Below are positions 25,099-33,510 of a stretch of DNA of 40,573 nucleotides, piece after piece (the first letter of the stretch is position 1; every line of letters begins with the position of its first letter). Below the pieces are notes generated by a model. That model had not been told where the DNA came from, did no database searches, and was given only the letters and a program-made list of their open reading frames with translations. The position numbers were made by a program, and so were the translations under genes. Origin of the DNA: Cyanobacteria bacterium REEB67 (GTDB lineage: Bacteria; Cyanobacteriota; Vampirovibrionia; Obscuribacterales; Obscuribacteraceae); the NCBI GenBank assembly GCA_018971775.1, contig JAGXAB010000059.1, positions 1 to 40,573 of the forward strand, read 5' to 3'.

Positions 25099-26097
25099 TT
25101 AGTTTCGCGGGTTAAGGTTGCGCAAAAATTGATCGGCACAGGTTTTCCAGGAGCGCGCCTCGGCAAACGCGCGACAGGTCTGCGGATCAATAGTTAAGGC
25201 TTTCATCGCGGCAGCCTGCAGGTCATCGTCGAGGCAGCCAACTGTACTGTTGCCGATGATGTCGCGCGGGCCGGTGACCGGATAGGCCGCTACGGGCAGT
25301 CCCGAGGCAAGGGCTTCCAGCACCACCAGGCCAAAGGTGTCGGTACGACTGGGGAAGACAAAGACGTCGGCGGCGGCATAATGCTGAGCGAGTTCTTCAC
25401 CACTCTTGCTGCCGACAAAAGTGACCTGCGGATATTTCTTCTGCATTTCCTTGAGCTGCGGCCCGTCGCCGACGACGAGCTTGCTGCCGGGCAGTTGCAG
25501 GTCGAGGAAGGCGCCGATATTTTTCTCCACCGATACACGTCCGATATAGGCAAAAATTGGCCTGGGTAGCGTCAGGAACGACTTGTCCCGCGGCTTGAAC
25601 AGCTGCGTATCGACACCGCGCGTCCATTGTTTGACATTGCTAAAGCCGCGCTTTTCCAGCACCATCTGCATCGATTCGGTTGGCACCATCACCGCCTTCG
25701 ACGGGGCGTGAAAGCGGCGCATCAGGTAATAGGTCAGCGTTTCCGGAACGTGCGCTTTTGCCTTGAGATATTCGGGGAAGCGTGTGTGATAAGCGGTGGT
25801 GAAGGGCCAGCACTGCTTCAAGCAAAGGCGGCGCGCGGCGATACCCAGCGGACCTTCAGTAGAAATGTGCACGGCATCGGGGTTGAACTCGCTGAGATAC
25901 TTCTTCAAACCGCCTCGCACATTGTATGCCAGGCGGATCTCTGGGTAGGTCGGGCAGGGGAAATTGGAGAAAAGGTCCGGCGTAATCATGCGCACCTCGT
26001 GGCCGAGCTGGCGCAGTTCCTTGATCAGATGCGTGTGCGTGCGCACGACGCCGTTCACTTGCGGATGCCAGGCATCCGTGATGATTGCGATCTTCAT
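25099..26097 (-). CDS. GT4-family glycosyltransferase (alpha-mannosyltransferase type)
   Basis: A 332-residue GT-B fold enzyme of glycosyltransferase family 4, similar to bacterial lipid alpha-mannosyl/glucosyltransferases. The N-terminal domain has DAWHPQVNGVVRT (acceptor side), AVHISTEGPLGIAARR and FTTAYHTRFPEYL. The C-terminal donor domain has YIGRVSVEKNI, LVVGDGPQLKEM, VTFVGSKSGEEL and FVFPSRTDTFGLVVLEALASG (the E-x7-E motif). It probably transfers a sugar from a nucleotide-sugar to a membrane lipid at the inner membrane. It lies 52 nt after the LpxH-like gene on the same strand, and the pair ends with one terminator, so glycolipid or envelope-lipid synthesis is a reasonable inference. 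The binding site is weak. Confidence 0.85.
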   Translation of the reverse strand: MKIAIITDAWHPQVNGVVRTHTHLIKELRQLGHEVRMITPDLFSNFPCPTYPEIRLAYNVRGGLKKYLSEFNPDAVHISTEGPLGIAARRLCLKQCWPFTTAYHTRFPEYLKAKAHVPETLTYYLMRRFHAPSKAVMVPTESMQMVLEKRGFSNVKQWTRGVDTQLFKPRDKSFLTLPRPIFAYIGRVSVEKNIGAFLDLQLPGSKLVVGDGPQLKEMQKKYPQVTFVGSKSGEELAQHYAAADVFVFPSRTDTFGLVVLEALASGLPVAAYPVTGPRDIIGNSTVGCLDDDLQAAAMKALTIDPQTCRAFAEARSWKTCADQFLRNLNPRN

Positions 26098-26149
26098 GAT
26101 CTGTGCTTTCTGTCAGTTGATGGTTGAAGAATTGTTGGAAATGACTGAT

Positions 26150-26956
26150 TCAAGCCAATCTTTCGTGCAGCACCTGCGCTGCGCCGTCGGCCTTCCATTT
26201 GATGATGCGGAGCGTGCCGTCGAATTCTTCGACCAGAGCGCTGCCGGTTTCTACCCAATCGCCGTCATTTAGATAGAGGACACCGCCAATATCGCGCATG
26301 GACGGATGGTGGATGTGTCCGCAGAGGACGGCGTGATAGTTGTTTTCGGCGGCGTAGCGGGCGGCTGCATCTTCAAAATTGGTGATAAATTTGACCGCTT
26401 CCTTGACCTGCTTTTTGATCGCTCCCGCCAGAGACCAGTAGGGCAGGCCGATACGGCGTCTGACATAGTTGAGCCAGCCGTTCAGGACGACAGTCATGTC
26501 ATAGGCCCAACTGCCAAGATGAGCCAGCCAGGCGTGATAACGAACGACACCGTCAAACTGATCGCCGTGGATGATCAAGATGCGTTTGCCGTTTGCCGTA
26601 ATGTGCTCGGAGCTATTGCTTATCTGAATATCGCCGAAAACCAGACCGTCATAGTCGCGGGCAAATTCGTCGTGATTGCCTGGTACGAAGGTTACTTTTG
26701 TGCCCTTGCGTGCTTTGCGCAGCAGTTTCTGCAGGACATCGTTGTGCGCTTGCGGCCAGTACCAGCGCCGTTTCAACCGCCAGCCATCGACGATGTCACC
26801 GACCAGGAAAAGATTTTCACTTTCGCTGCGTTTGAGAAAATCGAGCAGTAGGGTGGCCTGACATCCGGGTGTGCCGAGGTGCACATCGGAGATAAAAATG
26901 CTGCGAAAGTGCTGTTTACGTTCTTCATGATTTTCGGTGTGGAGCATCTGCGTCAT
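26150..26956 (-). CDS. LpxH-like UDP-2,3-diacylglucosamine diphosphatase family metallophosphoesterase
   Basis: A 268-residue calcineurin-type metallophosphoesterase. All metal-site motifs are present: FISDVHLG, LVGDIVDGW, VPGNHDEFAR, IIHGDQFDG and CGHIHHP. The family includes LpxH, which cleaves UDP-diacylglucosamine in lipid A synthesis, and relatives acting on other phospholipid precursors; the substrate here is not certain. The ATG at 26956 is chosen for GGAG 7 nt upstream. The frame runs further to 27070, but those codons look non-coding. It is the first gene of a two-gene operon with the GT4 glycosyltransferase. Confidence 0.85.
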   Translation of the reverse strand: MTQMLHTENHEERKQHFRSIFISDVHLGTPGCQATLLLDFLKRSESENLFLVGDIVDGWRLKRRWYWPQAHNDVLQKLLRKARKGTKVTFVPGNHDEFARDYDGLVFGDIQISNSSEHITANGKRILIIHGDQFDGVVRYHAWLAHLGSWAYDMTVVLNGWLNYVRRRIGLPYWSLAGAIKKQVKEAVKFITNFEDAAARYAAENNYHAVLCGHIHHPSMRDIGGVLYLNDGDWVETGSALVEEFDGTLRIIKWKADGAAQVLHERLA

Positions 26957-27550
26957 GGTGTTTCTCCAGGATTTTGATGGTTGGTGAAAACCGCTCAATA
27001 GGCCAACAGGGGCGGCAATACGCACGGCAACAGGGCAGCCTTTACCGCACTCCGCGAGGAGCTCTGGCATTGGCGTGCTGGGCGTTGTATTGCTACGACG
27101 GTGGTGTGGGGTACCTATTGGAAATGAAATTTGAGCGGATGCCTGAACCCTAACAAGAAGGTTGACTGAAAAGCCCTTTCCATAACTCTCTTGAAATGTG
27201 TCGATTTTCTCGCCGGCGCTTGTACTACTATGAAAGGAGTGAGAATTTTCTGCAGAGGCTGATTTTTTTTTGAGTCGCAGTAGAGAGATTTTTTCACTGT
27301 TTGAGCTAGCGCAGCTCGCGCCTTTGCACCAGATACGGCACTATCAGAGCCCGGTTATGAAACGGTTAAAACTATTGATTGACAAGCACTCCCGGGCTTT
27401 TCGCCGGAGCGTACTAATTTGTCCCGCGCTATCAGGCCACGGGAAAGGTGAGGTTAAGAGCGGCTGTTGATAACTGCAAACGTTACGGCGCTGGTTATCT
27501 CTATTCTGGTTATTTCTAACCCGATTGTCTCTAACCTGCTTATCTCAAAA
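26957..27550. other. Intergenic region between two minus-strand units
   Basis: About 590 bp in which no open frame has a binding site or domain. A weak inverted repeat AGCCCGG...CCGGGCT with a loop of about 45 nt (27348-27407) is the only structure seen. The promoter of the LpxH-like operon should lie near 26960-27100, and the end of the 27551 gene's transcript in the right half. Confidence 0.35.
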
Positions 27551-28177
27551 TTATCTGCCGAGCAAGCGCGCTTTTACATCGCGGACGCGGGCTGCTTCGA
27601 AATCGGAGGCGGCGCTCACAGCGGGAGCGGAGGCGTAGCTATTGCCATACGAGGCCGCCGCTCTCGGAGCGCTGAAATTTCCTGCATTTGCGGTGGCCTG
27701 CTTGCCCGGGAAGGCGCCCTGACTGGCGCGCATTAGCGGACGTGCGGCCGGAGCTTGTGGCAGCTCAGGGGTGACCATATGGCCAAAGGTTGCTTGTTTG
27801 AGATTGGTCGGCATCCTCATGCCGCCGAGATTGGAGCCGAAGGAGGCTGGACTGAGCGGCGCTCCGCCGCCACCGCCGGCGCCACCGGAGTGCGATACGA
27901 TCGGACTGTCGTCCTCGATTGAAACCTGGCGCCGTGACTTAAACCAGCTCACCTGTTGCAGGGCGTCTTTTTTGATCATGACGGCGCCTGCACCGGCCTG
28001 ACTGTACTGGCCGGGATTGAAGCCCTGAGGATTGGTCTTGGTGATACCGCCGCCGAATACTTCGAGGCCGGACTCGGCATTGCCCTCGGCAAATGCCGGA
28101 GCGCCAGTAGATAAGGCGGTCGAAAGAGCCGTCAGGCAGGCAAGACTAAAAAGGCCGATAGTAAATGGTCTGGACAT
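27551..28177 (-). CDS. Secreted low-complexity protein of unknown function
   Basis: A 208-residue protein with a signal peptide (MSRPFTIGLFSLACLTALS, cleavage near AFA-EGN). The ATG at 28177 has GGAGGAG 7 nt upstream. The mature protein is Ala/Gly/Ser-rich with a run of glycines (GGAGGGGGA) at about residue 100, and it ends with a short charged helix (FEAARVRDVKARLLGR). There are no cysteines in the mature part and no recognised domain. It may be periplasmic or surface-bound. Confidence 0.75.
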   Translation of the reverse strand: MSRPFTIGLFSLACLTALSTALSTGAPAFAEGNAESGLEVFGGGITKTNPQGFNPGQYSQAGAGAVMIKKDALQQVSWFKSRRQVSIEDDSPIVSHSGGAGGGGGAPLSPASFGSNLGGMRMPTNLKQATFGHMVTPELPQAPAARPLMRASQGAFPGKQATANAGNFSAPRAAASYGNSYASAPAVSAASDFEAARVRDVKARLLGR

Positions 28178-28381
28178 TTGGCTGCTCCTCCGCGGCTTCA
28201 ACCGTATTCCCCGCTCTAATAATCAATCCCTGGGCCTGAGAGCCGGTTTTTATCAGGTTTGCTAGTAAATTGACGGGGGTGCGGAGTATATTTGCACCGC
28301 CAGTGTGAAAATCCCGTGAGTATGCGTCGCTTAAAACGCCGGATCAGGGGCAATTTCCAGGGCCGGATAACACCGCCCCGA

Positions 28382-28936
28382 TTACTTCCAGGCCAGCTCT
28401 TTGAGCAGGTTGAAATTGGTATTGCTCATCAAAAAGTTGAGGGCCGGGTCGAATATCTGCTGACGACGCTGGAATTCGCCGGCATTGGTTGGATGATATT
28501 TCCAGACGATTTGACTGCCGTGCTCGTGTTTATAGATGTCGACGGTGATTTTCATATCCAGCTGTTCGGCCCTGAAGCCTCTGGCCGTCTGCGATCGCAC
28601 TGCCGTCTCGTTAAATTCGCCCAGCTTTTCAATCGGCACGAAGCCTTCGATGCGCACCGCTTGCTCGATGTTATCGCGGCTGTCGTGCACTTTGATATTC
28701 CAGCGGAAATTGCTTTTGCGCTTGGCCAGGGCCTTCTGCACCGAGCGTGAGGCTTCGTGCATGGGCATACGGCTCAATACCGGTTTGGGCAGATTGGCGG
28801 TGCTGCCGAGATAGGCTTTGGTGGCGTCGTTGAGGCGACGCAATTCCATGTAAAAAAGCAGTCGCGGTGTGAGCACCAGGCACAGTGAGCTGACGGCGAT
28901 GCTATTCAAGACGAGTTCGATTTCTTGGGGGGTCAT
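28382..28936 (-). CDS. Membrane-anchored protein of unknown function, tandem paralogue A
   Basis: A 184-residue protein from MTPQEIELVLNS. The N-terminal helix (IELVLNSIAVSSLCLVLTPRLLFYMELRRLN) looks like a single membrane anchor, followed by a soluble domain. It shares with the next gene upstream the order ELRRLN, VQKALAKRK..F.W, V.IEGFVP..K.., D.KI.VDIY...GS.IVWKY.P.N and DP..N.L.S.TN..LL. The family is not recognised. The start is chosen by comparison with the paralogue; its binding site is weak. Confidence 0.75.
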   Translation of the reverse strand: MTPQEIELVLNSIAVSSLCLVLTPRLLFYMELRRLNDATKAYLGSTANLPKPVLSRMPMHEASRSVQKALAKRKSNFRWNIKVHDSRDNIEQAVRIEGFVPIEKLGEFNETAVRSQTARGFRAEQLDMKITVDIYKHEHGSQIVWKYHPTNAGEFQRRQQIFDPALNFLMSNTNFNLLKELAWK

Positions 28937-29111
28937 TTGGGGACTCGATTGAGTGTGCGGGGAAGGGCCAATGCTTGCGCTGTCGAGGCAAGCTCGTCCT
29001 ACACCGAAGGTTACTACTAAGAGCGGACATTTAACTGACATTAGCCTATCCGCTTGACCGTGATAATGTCGTGAAAGTCCTGGCCCTTAGACCTTTATTT
29101 TGGCTTGAAAA

Positions 29112-29747
29112 CTAGACTGAAACGAGGCTGGGATGGAGCTGGCTAAGCAGCTGCGAATTCGTGTGCGAAAGGAGCGAATTGAAGCGCGGGTCGAGCACCG
29201 TGTTGCGCGCTTCGGCATCGGCTTGATTGTTGGGCAGATATTTCCAGACGATTTCGGAGCCGTCATTGCGCTCGTAGATATCGACGCGGATTTTGATGTC
29301 AACGGCAGGCACCGAAAAATCGAGATGATTCAGATGATTTTGATCGGCTGAGCTGGTCAATTCGGCAATCTTGGCGGCCGGCACGAAACCTTCGATTTGC
29401 ACGACCGAATGCGCGGCGGAGACTCGCGTGCCCATGGCGACGACGGCGCCGCCGTTGCCGCGGCCGCCGTGGTTACTAGACCCGACTTTGGTATTGTGTT
29501 CGCGGACGATCCAGCTGAAGTCTCGGGTGCGTTTGGCCAGCGCTTTTTTCACCGACTCGGCGGCGGCTGTCACCGACTGGCTGCTCACCATGTGCTTGGG
29601 TTTGTAGGCCGTGGCGCCGAGGCTGCCGACAGTGTCCTTGTTTAGGCGGCGCAATTCGAGATGGAAGACGATGCGCGGAGCAACCAGTGCCACCAGCGAA
29701 GTCAGGGCGATCGAATTGAAAATCATTTCAAAAATATTTGGGTTCAT
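29112..29747 (-). CDS. Membrane-anchored protein of unknown function, tandem paralogue B
   Basis: A 211-residue protein starting MNPNIFEMIFNSIALTSLVALVAPR, a single N-terminal membrane helix ending in HLELRRLN. The soluble part matches paralogue A along its length but has an extra Gly/Asn-rich insertion (NHGGRGNGG) near residue 95. Shared end motif: GSEIVWKYLP, then DPRFNSLLSHTN. The two genes are in tandem on one strand 175 bp apart and probably arose by duplication. Function unknown. Confidence 0.75.
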   Translation of the reverse strand: MNPNIFEMIFNSIALTSLVALVAPRIVFHLELRRLNKDTVGSLGATAYKPKHMVSSQSVTAAAESVKKALAKRTRDFSWIVREHNTKVGSSNHGGRGNGGAVVAMGTRVSAAHSVVQIEGFVPAAKIAELTSSADQNHLNHLDFSVPAVDIKIRVDIYERNDGSEIVWKYLPNNQADAEARNTVLDPRFNSLLSHTNSQLLSQLHPSLVSV

Positions 29748-29933
29748 TTCTCAAGGCCGTTTGCCGAAGGGATTGGTAAGACCGCAGGTTGCCTGGATAC
29801 GGAGAAGTGTCAGTACTATGACAAAGGGATATGCCTTTGGCTATCGTAGGATTCCCATAAATAAGACCCCGTGCGCGATTTAACCTGTTTGGCAGAGTTA
29901 TGGCGGAGCTGTGTTAGCGGCGTGACGAAAGCC

Positions 29934-32882
29934 TCAGATCTGGGATGATTGCGGGTTGTACTTACCAGTTTGACTGCTTGCAATACCGCCCGGGCCATTG
30001 ATCACCGATGCTGTACTCGGCAGTGCTGGCTTACTGACCAGTTTGCTCGTATCGCGACCGAGCACCCAGTTGCAACCGGCCAAAACACGCACCGGCAGCG
30101 AATAGCGCGAACCCTGGAAAGGCGAACCCAAATTGATCGGCACGCGCTGATTGAGGGCGTTTTCGATGCGCAGATCAAAAGCGGTCGGCAGCAGGGCGTA
30201 TTTCTGGTGCAGCTTTTCCGGAACCTGCCAGCCGCCTGAAATACTGAGCAAAGTCTGCACCGGCAGGCGGCCCGGATGCTGGCCAAAGATGGCCGGATCG
30301 AGGCCATTTTGCAGGCCGGTGAGGACTTGCATGCTGTTCAGGATCCACCAGTTGCTGCGGCCGCGATAACCAAGCCCGATCGTGCCCTGATAGCGCCGGT
30401 CGTGGTCTGGATATTTGGGCAGTGGCGGTGTGGGAAAATCATAGAAACCACCGGTGACACCATGGGTGCCTCGCAGGTACGCTACCTGCACCGTGTTGGA
30501 AAGGAAACCGTTCAGGCCGTAGCCATTGCGCCCGCCTTTGTAATCGAGGCGTGTTTCGACACCGTAGGCTTCCTGGCCGCTGTTGGTCAGACGGTTGTAG
30601 ATGGGCAGGTTGCCGATCACACCAGAATCCCCGAAGTTACGCAGTTTTTTATAAAAAATATTGGTGCGGTGCACGAAACGCGGACCAAATTGTTGTTCGA
30701 TGCTGGCGTCGAAGAGCTGGCCGCGGGTCGCGTGCAGAGGCTTTGGCGTGCCTTCGTAGACGCCGTTTACAACAGCACCTGTAACCAGGATCGGCGTCAG
30801 GAAATAGTCGTTTGGTGTGGGAGTAAAAATCTGCGAGTAAGAGGCGCGCAGCACACTATTTTTTGTCAGCACATAAGAGGCACCGTAGCGCCCGCTCGCC
30901 TGCGCGTCGGTGATGCGCTGCGTCTGAAACGGCCTAACCGCAAATGGTTGCACGCCCGGACTCGATGCCAGCGCCGTGGCCAGCGCCAGGGCATTGCCGT
31001 CGACACTGTGTTGTAAATCGAAGCGCACGCCTGCGTCAACTGTAAGACGCTTCCATGCTCCTCGCTGTGGCGTCCAGCGGTCCTGCAAAAAAGCACTCTG
31101 CAAATAGCGGAAGCCTTTATATCCACCGATCGGTCCCTGAAACTGCGGACCTTGAGTAGTCAGAGTAAAAGGACTGACGACGGCGCCGTAAGGCTGAGTC
31201 GATCCCATATCGCTGTTGAAATAGAGCGCATTGAAGCTGGTCTTTACCGGCCGTACTTCCGATAGAAAGCCGGCTTTGAAATTGTGTGTCTTGCCGATTT
31301 TTTTGTTGATGTCACCCTGCGCCGAAAAAATATAATTGAAACGTTTGGCCTGAGCCGCAATGGAGACAATCGGCTGATCGGCATTGATGTTCGGCGCCGG
31401 GTCGAAGGCATTACTCGAGTGATAGCTCTCGCCATAAAAGCCGTTGAGCAGATGGAGATTGCCTTCATCAAAGAAACGGGCGTATTTGTGTCTCCATGAA
31501 AGCGTAAAATAATCCTGTCGATCCGACTGATATTGTCTCACCCCGAATTGTTGCGAGATTGGCGCGGTTGGCACACGCAGCATACTCTCGTTGATTGCTA
31601 CCGTCAGGCGCAGCACATCACGTTCCGTGGCTTGATATTCAAGACGCGCCAGGACATTAATGTCGGCGCCGTTATTGCCGACATAGTTTTTCACCGGCGG
31701 CGCGATGCGCAAAGTGGAGCCGCGAAAAGACCCGGAGGATTCGAAACGCAATCGACTAAGCCATTTCGTCGCATCCTGGCTGAAAGCACCAGATCCGTTG
31801 TAATAGATGCTACCGGCGAGCGGCCCGCCAATTTGCTGACCAATAGTGAAATTGGGCTTGTTCAATATCGGCAGCGATTTCATATGTGCCACCGCACCCA
31901 GTGGCCCGCCGCCATCCTGCGCTTCGTAGCCGCCTATATCCACCTGCATCGATTGCAGCGATCGCGGCGATATCGGCTGCGACTGTTGCAAGACGCCCGC
32001 TGCTTCCGGGATAACGACGCCATCGACGACATAGTTAACGGCATTGTGCTCGCCGCGGCTGATGATATTGCCGTAGCTGTCATTCATCACGCCGGGCGTG
32101 CTCTGAATCAAATCTTTGAGGTCGTTGCCGCTCTTATATTCCTGAATGGTGCGGTGATCGAGATTAGTCTCGCTACCGATTTTTTCCGGGTGTATAAGCG
32201 TGCGTTTGCCGGTGACGCGCAAAATATCTACCGGCTCGAGATCTTCGAGCCCGACCTGGACGGATTTGTTTTCACCGGCGGCAATCTTCACAAGCGAGGT
32301 GTGCGAGAGCATGTCCTTGGCCGAGACGGTCACCTGCCACTCGCCCGGTTCTAAATTGGCAAATTTGAAATCACCATTAGCATCGCTGTCCTGTTCGGCA
32401 TGCAAATGGTCTTTGTCGACTTTGACCAGGACTACCTGGGCGTGCTCGATGTTGCGTTTGCCGTCGGCGTCCCCGATATGTCCTATGAGTGTGCCGGGGG
32501 TGTCAGGGTGAATGGCGGTGGGTGACGGCGGCAGCTGAAGAACAGGAGGAGCCACCGGTGTCTGTGGGTGGATGAGAGGGACGTTGAGAGGGACGTTGAG
32601 AGGATTGCTAGTTGTGGCGCTAGTTTGAGCGGTGGCGGGCAAGGCAATCGCTACAGCCGATATCAAATAAAGAGCGAGGGCGCCCCGAATGGCCCGCGGT
32701 GATTTGGCTTTTGACGCTGAGTTGCTGGGGTTTTCCAGCGCTTGACAGCCGGTCTTCTCTGTTTTGTTTGCCTGGTGACTGAAGAGTCTTCCGAATTCGG
32801 AAGACTCTTCAGTCACGACCTGACCGCTGGCGTCGAAAGTCGCCAAAAATCGCCCCCGGCGCCCCCAAAACCAAGCGCTCAT
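29934..32882 (-). CDS. TonB-dependent outer-membrane receptor with carboxypeptidase-regulatory-like domain
   Basis: A 982-residue receptor from the ATG at 32882; a GTG at 33044 and a GTG at 32816 are alternatives. After a ~60-residue N-terminal extension comes a signal peptide (ALALYLISAVAIALPATA). Next is a CarboxypepD_reg-like fold (GTLIGHIGDADGKRN to VGLEDL), then a plug domain (DLIQSTPGVMNDSYGN, ISRGEHNAVNYVVDGV) and a long beta-barrel. The barrel seems to end near VLAGCNWVLG, leaving a 35-residue tail, unusual for the family. Such receptors import large or scarce substrates; the ligand cannot be told. The extension before the signal peptide contains copy 3 of the palindromic element. A 12-bp repeat (32574-32598) codes LNVPLNVPL. 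It is divergent from a TonB-like gene and a two-component system. Confidence 0.85.
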   Translation of the reverse strand: MSAWFWGRRGRFLATFDASGQVVTEESSEFGRLFSHQANKTEKTGCQALENPSNSASKAKSPRAIRGALALYLISAVAIALPATAQTSATTSNPLNVPLNVPLIHPQTPVAPPVLQLPPSPTAIHPDTPGTLIGHIGDADGKRNIEHAQVVLVKVDKDHLHAEQDSDANGDFKFANLEPGEWQVTVSAKDMLSHTSLVKIAAGENKSVQVGLEDLEPVDILRVTGKRTLIHPEKIGSETNLDHRTIQEYKSGNDLKDLIQSTPGVMNDSYGNIISRGEHNAVNYVVDGVVIPEAAGVLQQSQPISPRSLQSMQVDIGGYEAQDGGGPLGAVAHMKSLPILNKPNFTIGQQIGGPLAGSIYYNGSGAFSQDATKWLSRLRFESSGSFRGSTLRIAPPVKNYVGNNGADINVLARLEYQATERDVLRLTVAINESMLRVPTAPISQQFGVRQYQSDRQDYFTLSWRHKYARFFDEGNLHLLNGFYGESYHSSNAFDPAPNINADQPIVSIAAQAKRFNYIFSAQGDINKKIGKTHNFKAGFLSEVRPVKTSFNALYFNSDMGSTQPYGAVVSPFTLTTQGPQFQGPIGGYKGFRYLQSAFLQDRWTPQRGAWKRLTVDAGVRFDLQHSVDGNALALATALASSPGVQPFAVRPFQTQRITDAQASGRYGASYVLTKNSVLRASYSQIFTPTPNDYFLTPILVTGAVVNGVYEGTPKPLHATRGQLFDASIEQQFGPRFVHRTNIFYKKLRNFGDSGVIGNLPIYNRLTNSGQEAYGVETRLDYKGGRNGYGLNGFLSNTVQVAYLRGTHGVTGGFYDFPTPPLPKYPDHDRRYQGTIGLGYRGRSNWWILNSMQVLTGLQNGLDPAIFGQHPGRLPVQTLLSISGGWQVPEKLHQKYALLPTAFDLRIENALNQRVPINLGSPFQGSRYSLPVRVLAGCNWVLGRDTSKLVSKPALPSTASVINGPGGIASSQTGKYNPQSSQI
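32775..32816. repeat. Dispersed palindromic element, copy 3 (inside a reading frame)
   Basis: A perfect 42-bp palindrome: the shared 28-bp core (32782-32809) plus arms GTGACTG (32775-32781) and CAGTCAC (32810-32816) found only here. On the minus strand it is read as TEESSEFGRLFSH within the receptor's N-terminal extension. Copy 1 would encode EESSEFGRLF in the equivalent frame. Confidence 0.95.
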
Positions 32883-33052
32883 AAGGCTTTCGCCCCTTGA
32901 GTGGCCCCTGGATCCGGCTAAAAGGACTCTATATAGATTACGAAATGTATAGCGGCCCGCAGCAAAGCGGGGCGGCTGAAATGCAGACACCTTGGGCTCC
33001 TGGACTAATTGGAGCAGCTCTAAAAGCTGCCGGGTAAGTCTCACTATTTAAA
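32883..33052. promoter_or_regulatory. Divergent promoter region, receptor versus TonB-like/two-component genes
   Basis: 170 bp between the receptor start and the TonB-like start. The minus strand contains AT-rich CTATACA and CTATATAGA motifs that could be -10 boxes, and hairpins GCAGCT-TTTAG-AGCTGC and CCCGC-TTTGCT-GCGGG. No box pair has ideal spacing. As a shared intergenic space beside an OmpR-type regulator it is the natural place for its binding sites, which is an inference. Confidence 0.4.
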
Positions 33053-33496
33053 ATGAAAACCGTTTCCATTACAATGGTTGCTATGTTAAATCGAGTACGG
33101 AAATCGAATTTGTTCTCCGCCGGCATTTTTAGAGCCGGTATATTCGCCGCCGCTTTTATCTTGATATCTGGAGCTATATCTCCAGCCTGTGCCGATGCAT
33201 TTAAGCTCGGAGTGCAAGAGGCCGCCGCTTATAAGCAGGCCGAAATCGTCTCCTCCCCTGAGCCGGTCATTTCCTCCGAGCTCAAGGAAGAGTGCCTGAA
33301 GACTTATTGTGAGGCGCGCTTTTCCATAGATCCAAAAGGGAAGTTTGCCGTCAATCTGGTTACTTCTTCCGGCTCCTCTGAAGTCGACGATATAACTGTT
33401 TCCTGTCTACGGAGCTGGAAGTTTCGCCCGGCGATGCGCGGCGCTGAGCCTGTCGCTTCTACCCGCAAAATTCGCGTCGAGTTTGTCGTCGAATAA
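33053..33496 (+). CDS. TonB C-terminal-domain protein
   Basis: A 147-residue protein. Residues 1-49 hold a basic start and one hydrophobic segment (AGIFAAAFILISGAISPACA) that could be a cleaved signal peptide or an uncleaved anchor. Residues ~85-147 match the TonB C-terminal domain: ARFSIDPKGKFAVNLVTSSGS, an LRSWKFRPA motif and a final RKIRVEFVVE. TonB links proton motive force to outer-membrane receptors. This one lacks the Pro-rich periplasm-spanning linker of classical TonB. It is divergent from the receptor and 14 bp upstream of the response regulator. Another ATG at 33083 is possible; neither has a clear binding site. Confidence 0.7.
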   Translation: MKTVSITMVAMLNRVRKSNLFSAGIFRAGIFAAAFILISGAISPACADAFKLGVQEAAAYKQAEIVSSPEPVISSELKEECLKTYCEARFSIDPKGKFAVNLVTSSGSSEVDDITVSCLRSWKFRPAMRGAEPVASTRKIRVEFVVE

Positions 33497-33510
33497 GCGA
33501 TAATGTTCGC

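Noticed and set aside
27290..27470. Possible tRNA or small structured RNA near 27300-27400
   Set aside because: No cloverleaf and no GGTTCRANTCC-type T-arm could be built; only a weak long-loop inverted repeat.
27115..27736. Short frames on both strands in the 27-kb gap
   Set aside because: No starts with binding sites and no domains; treated as intergenic.
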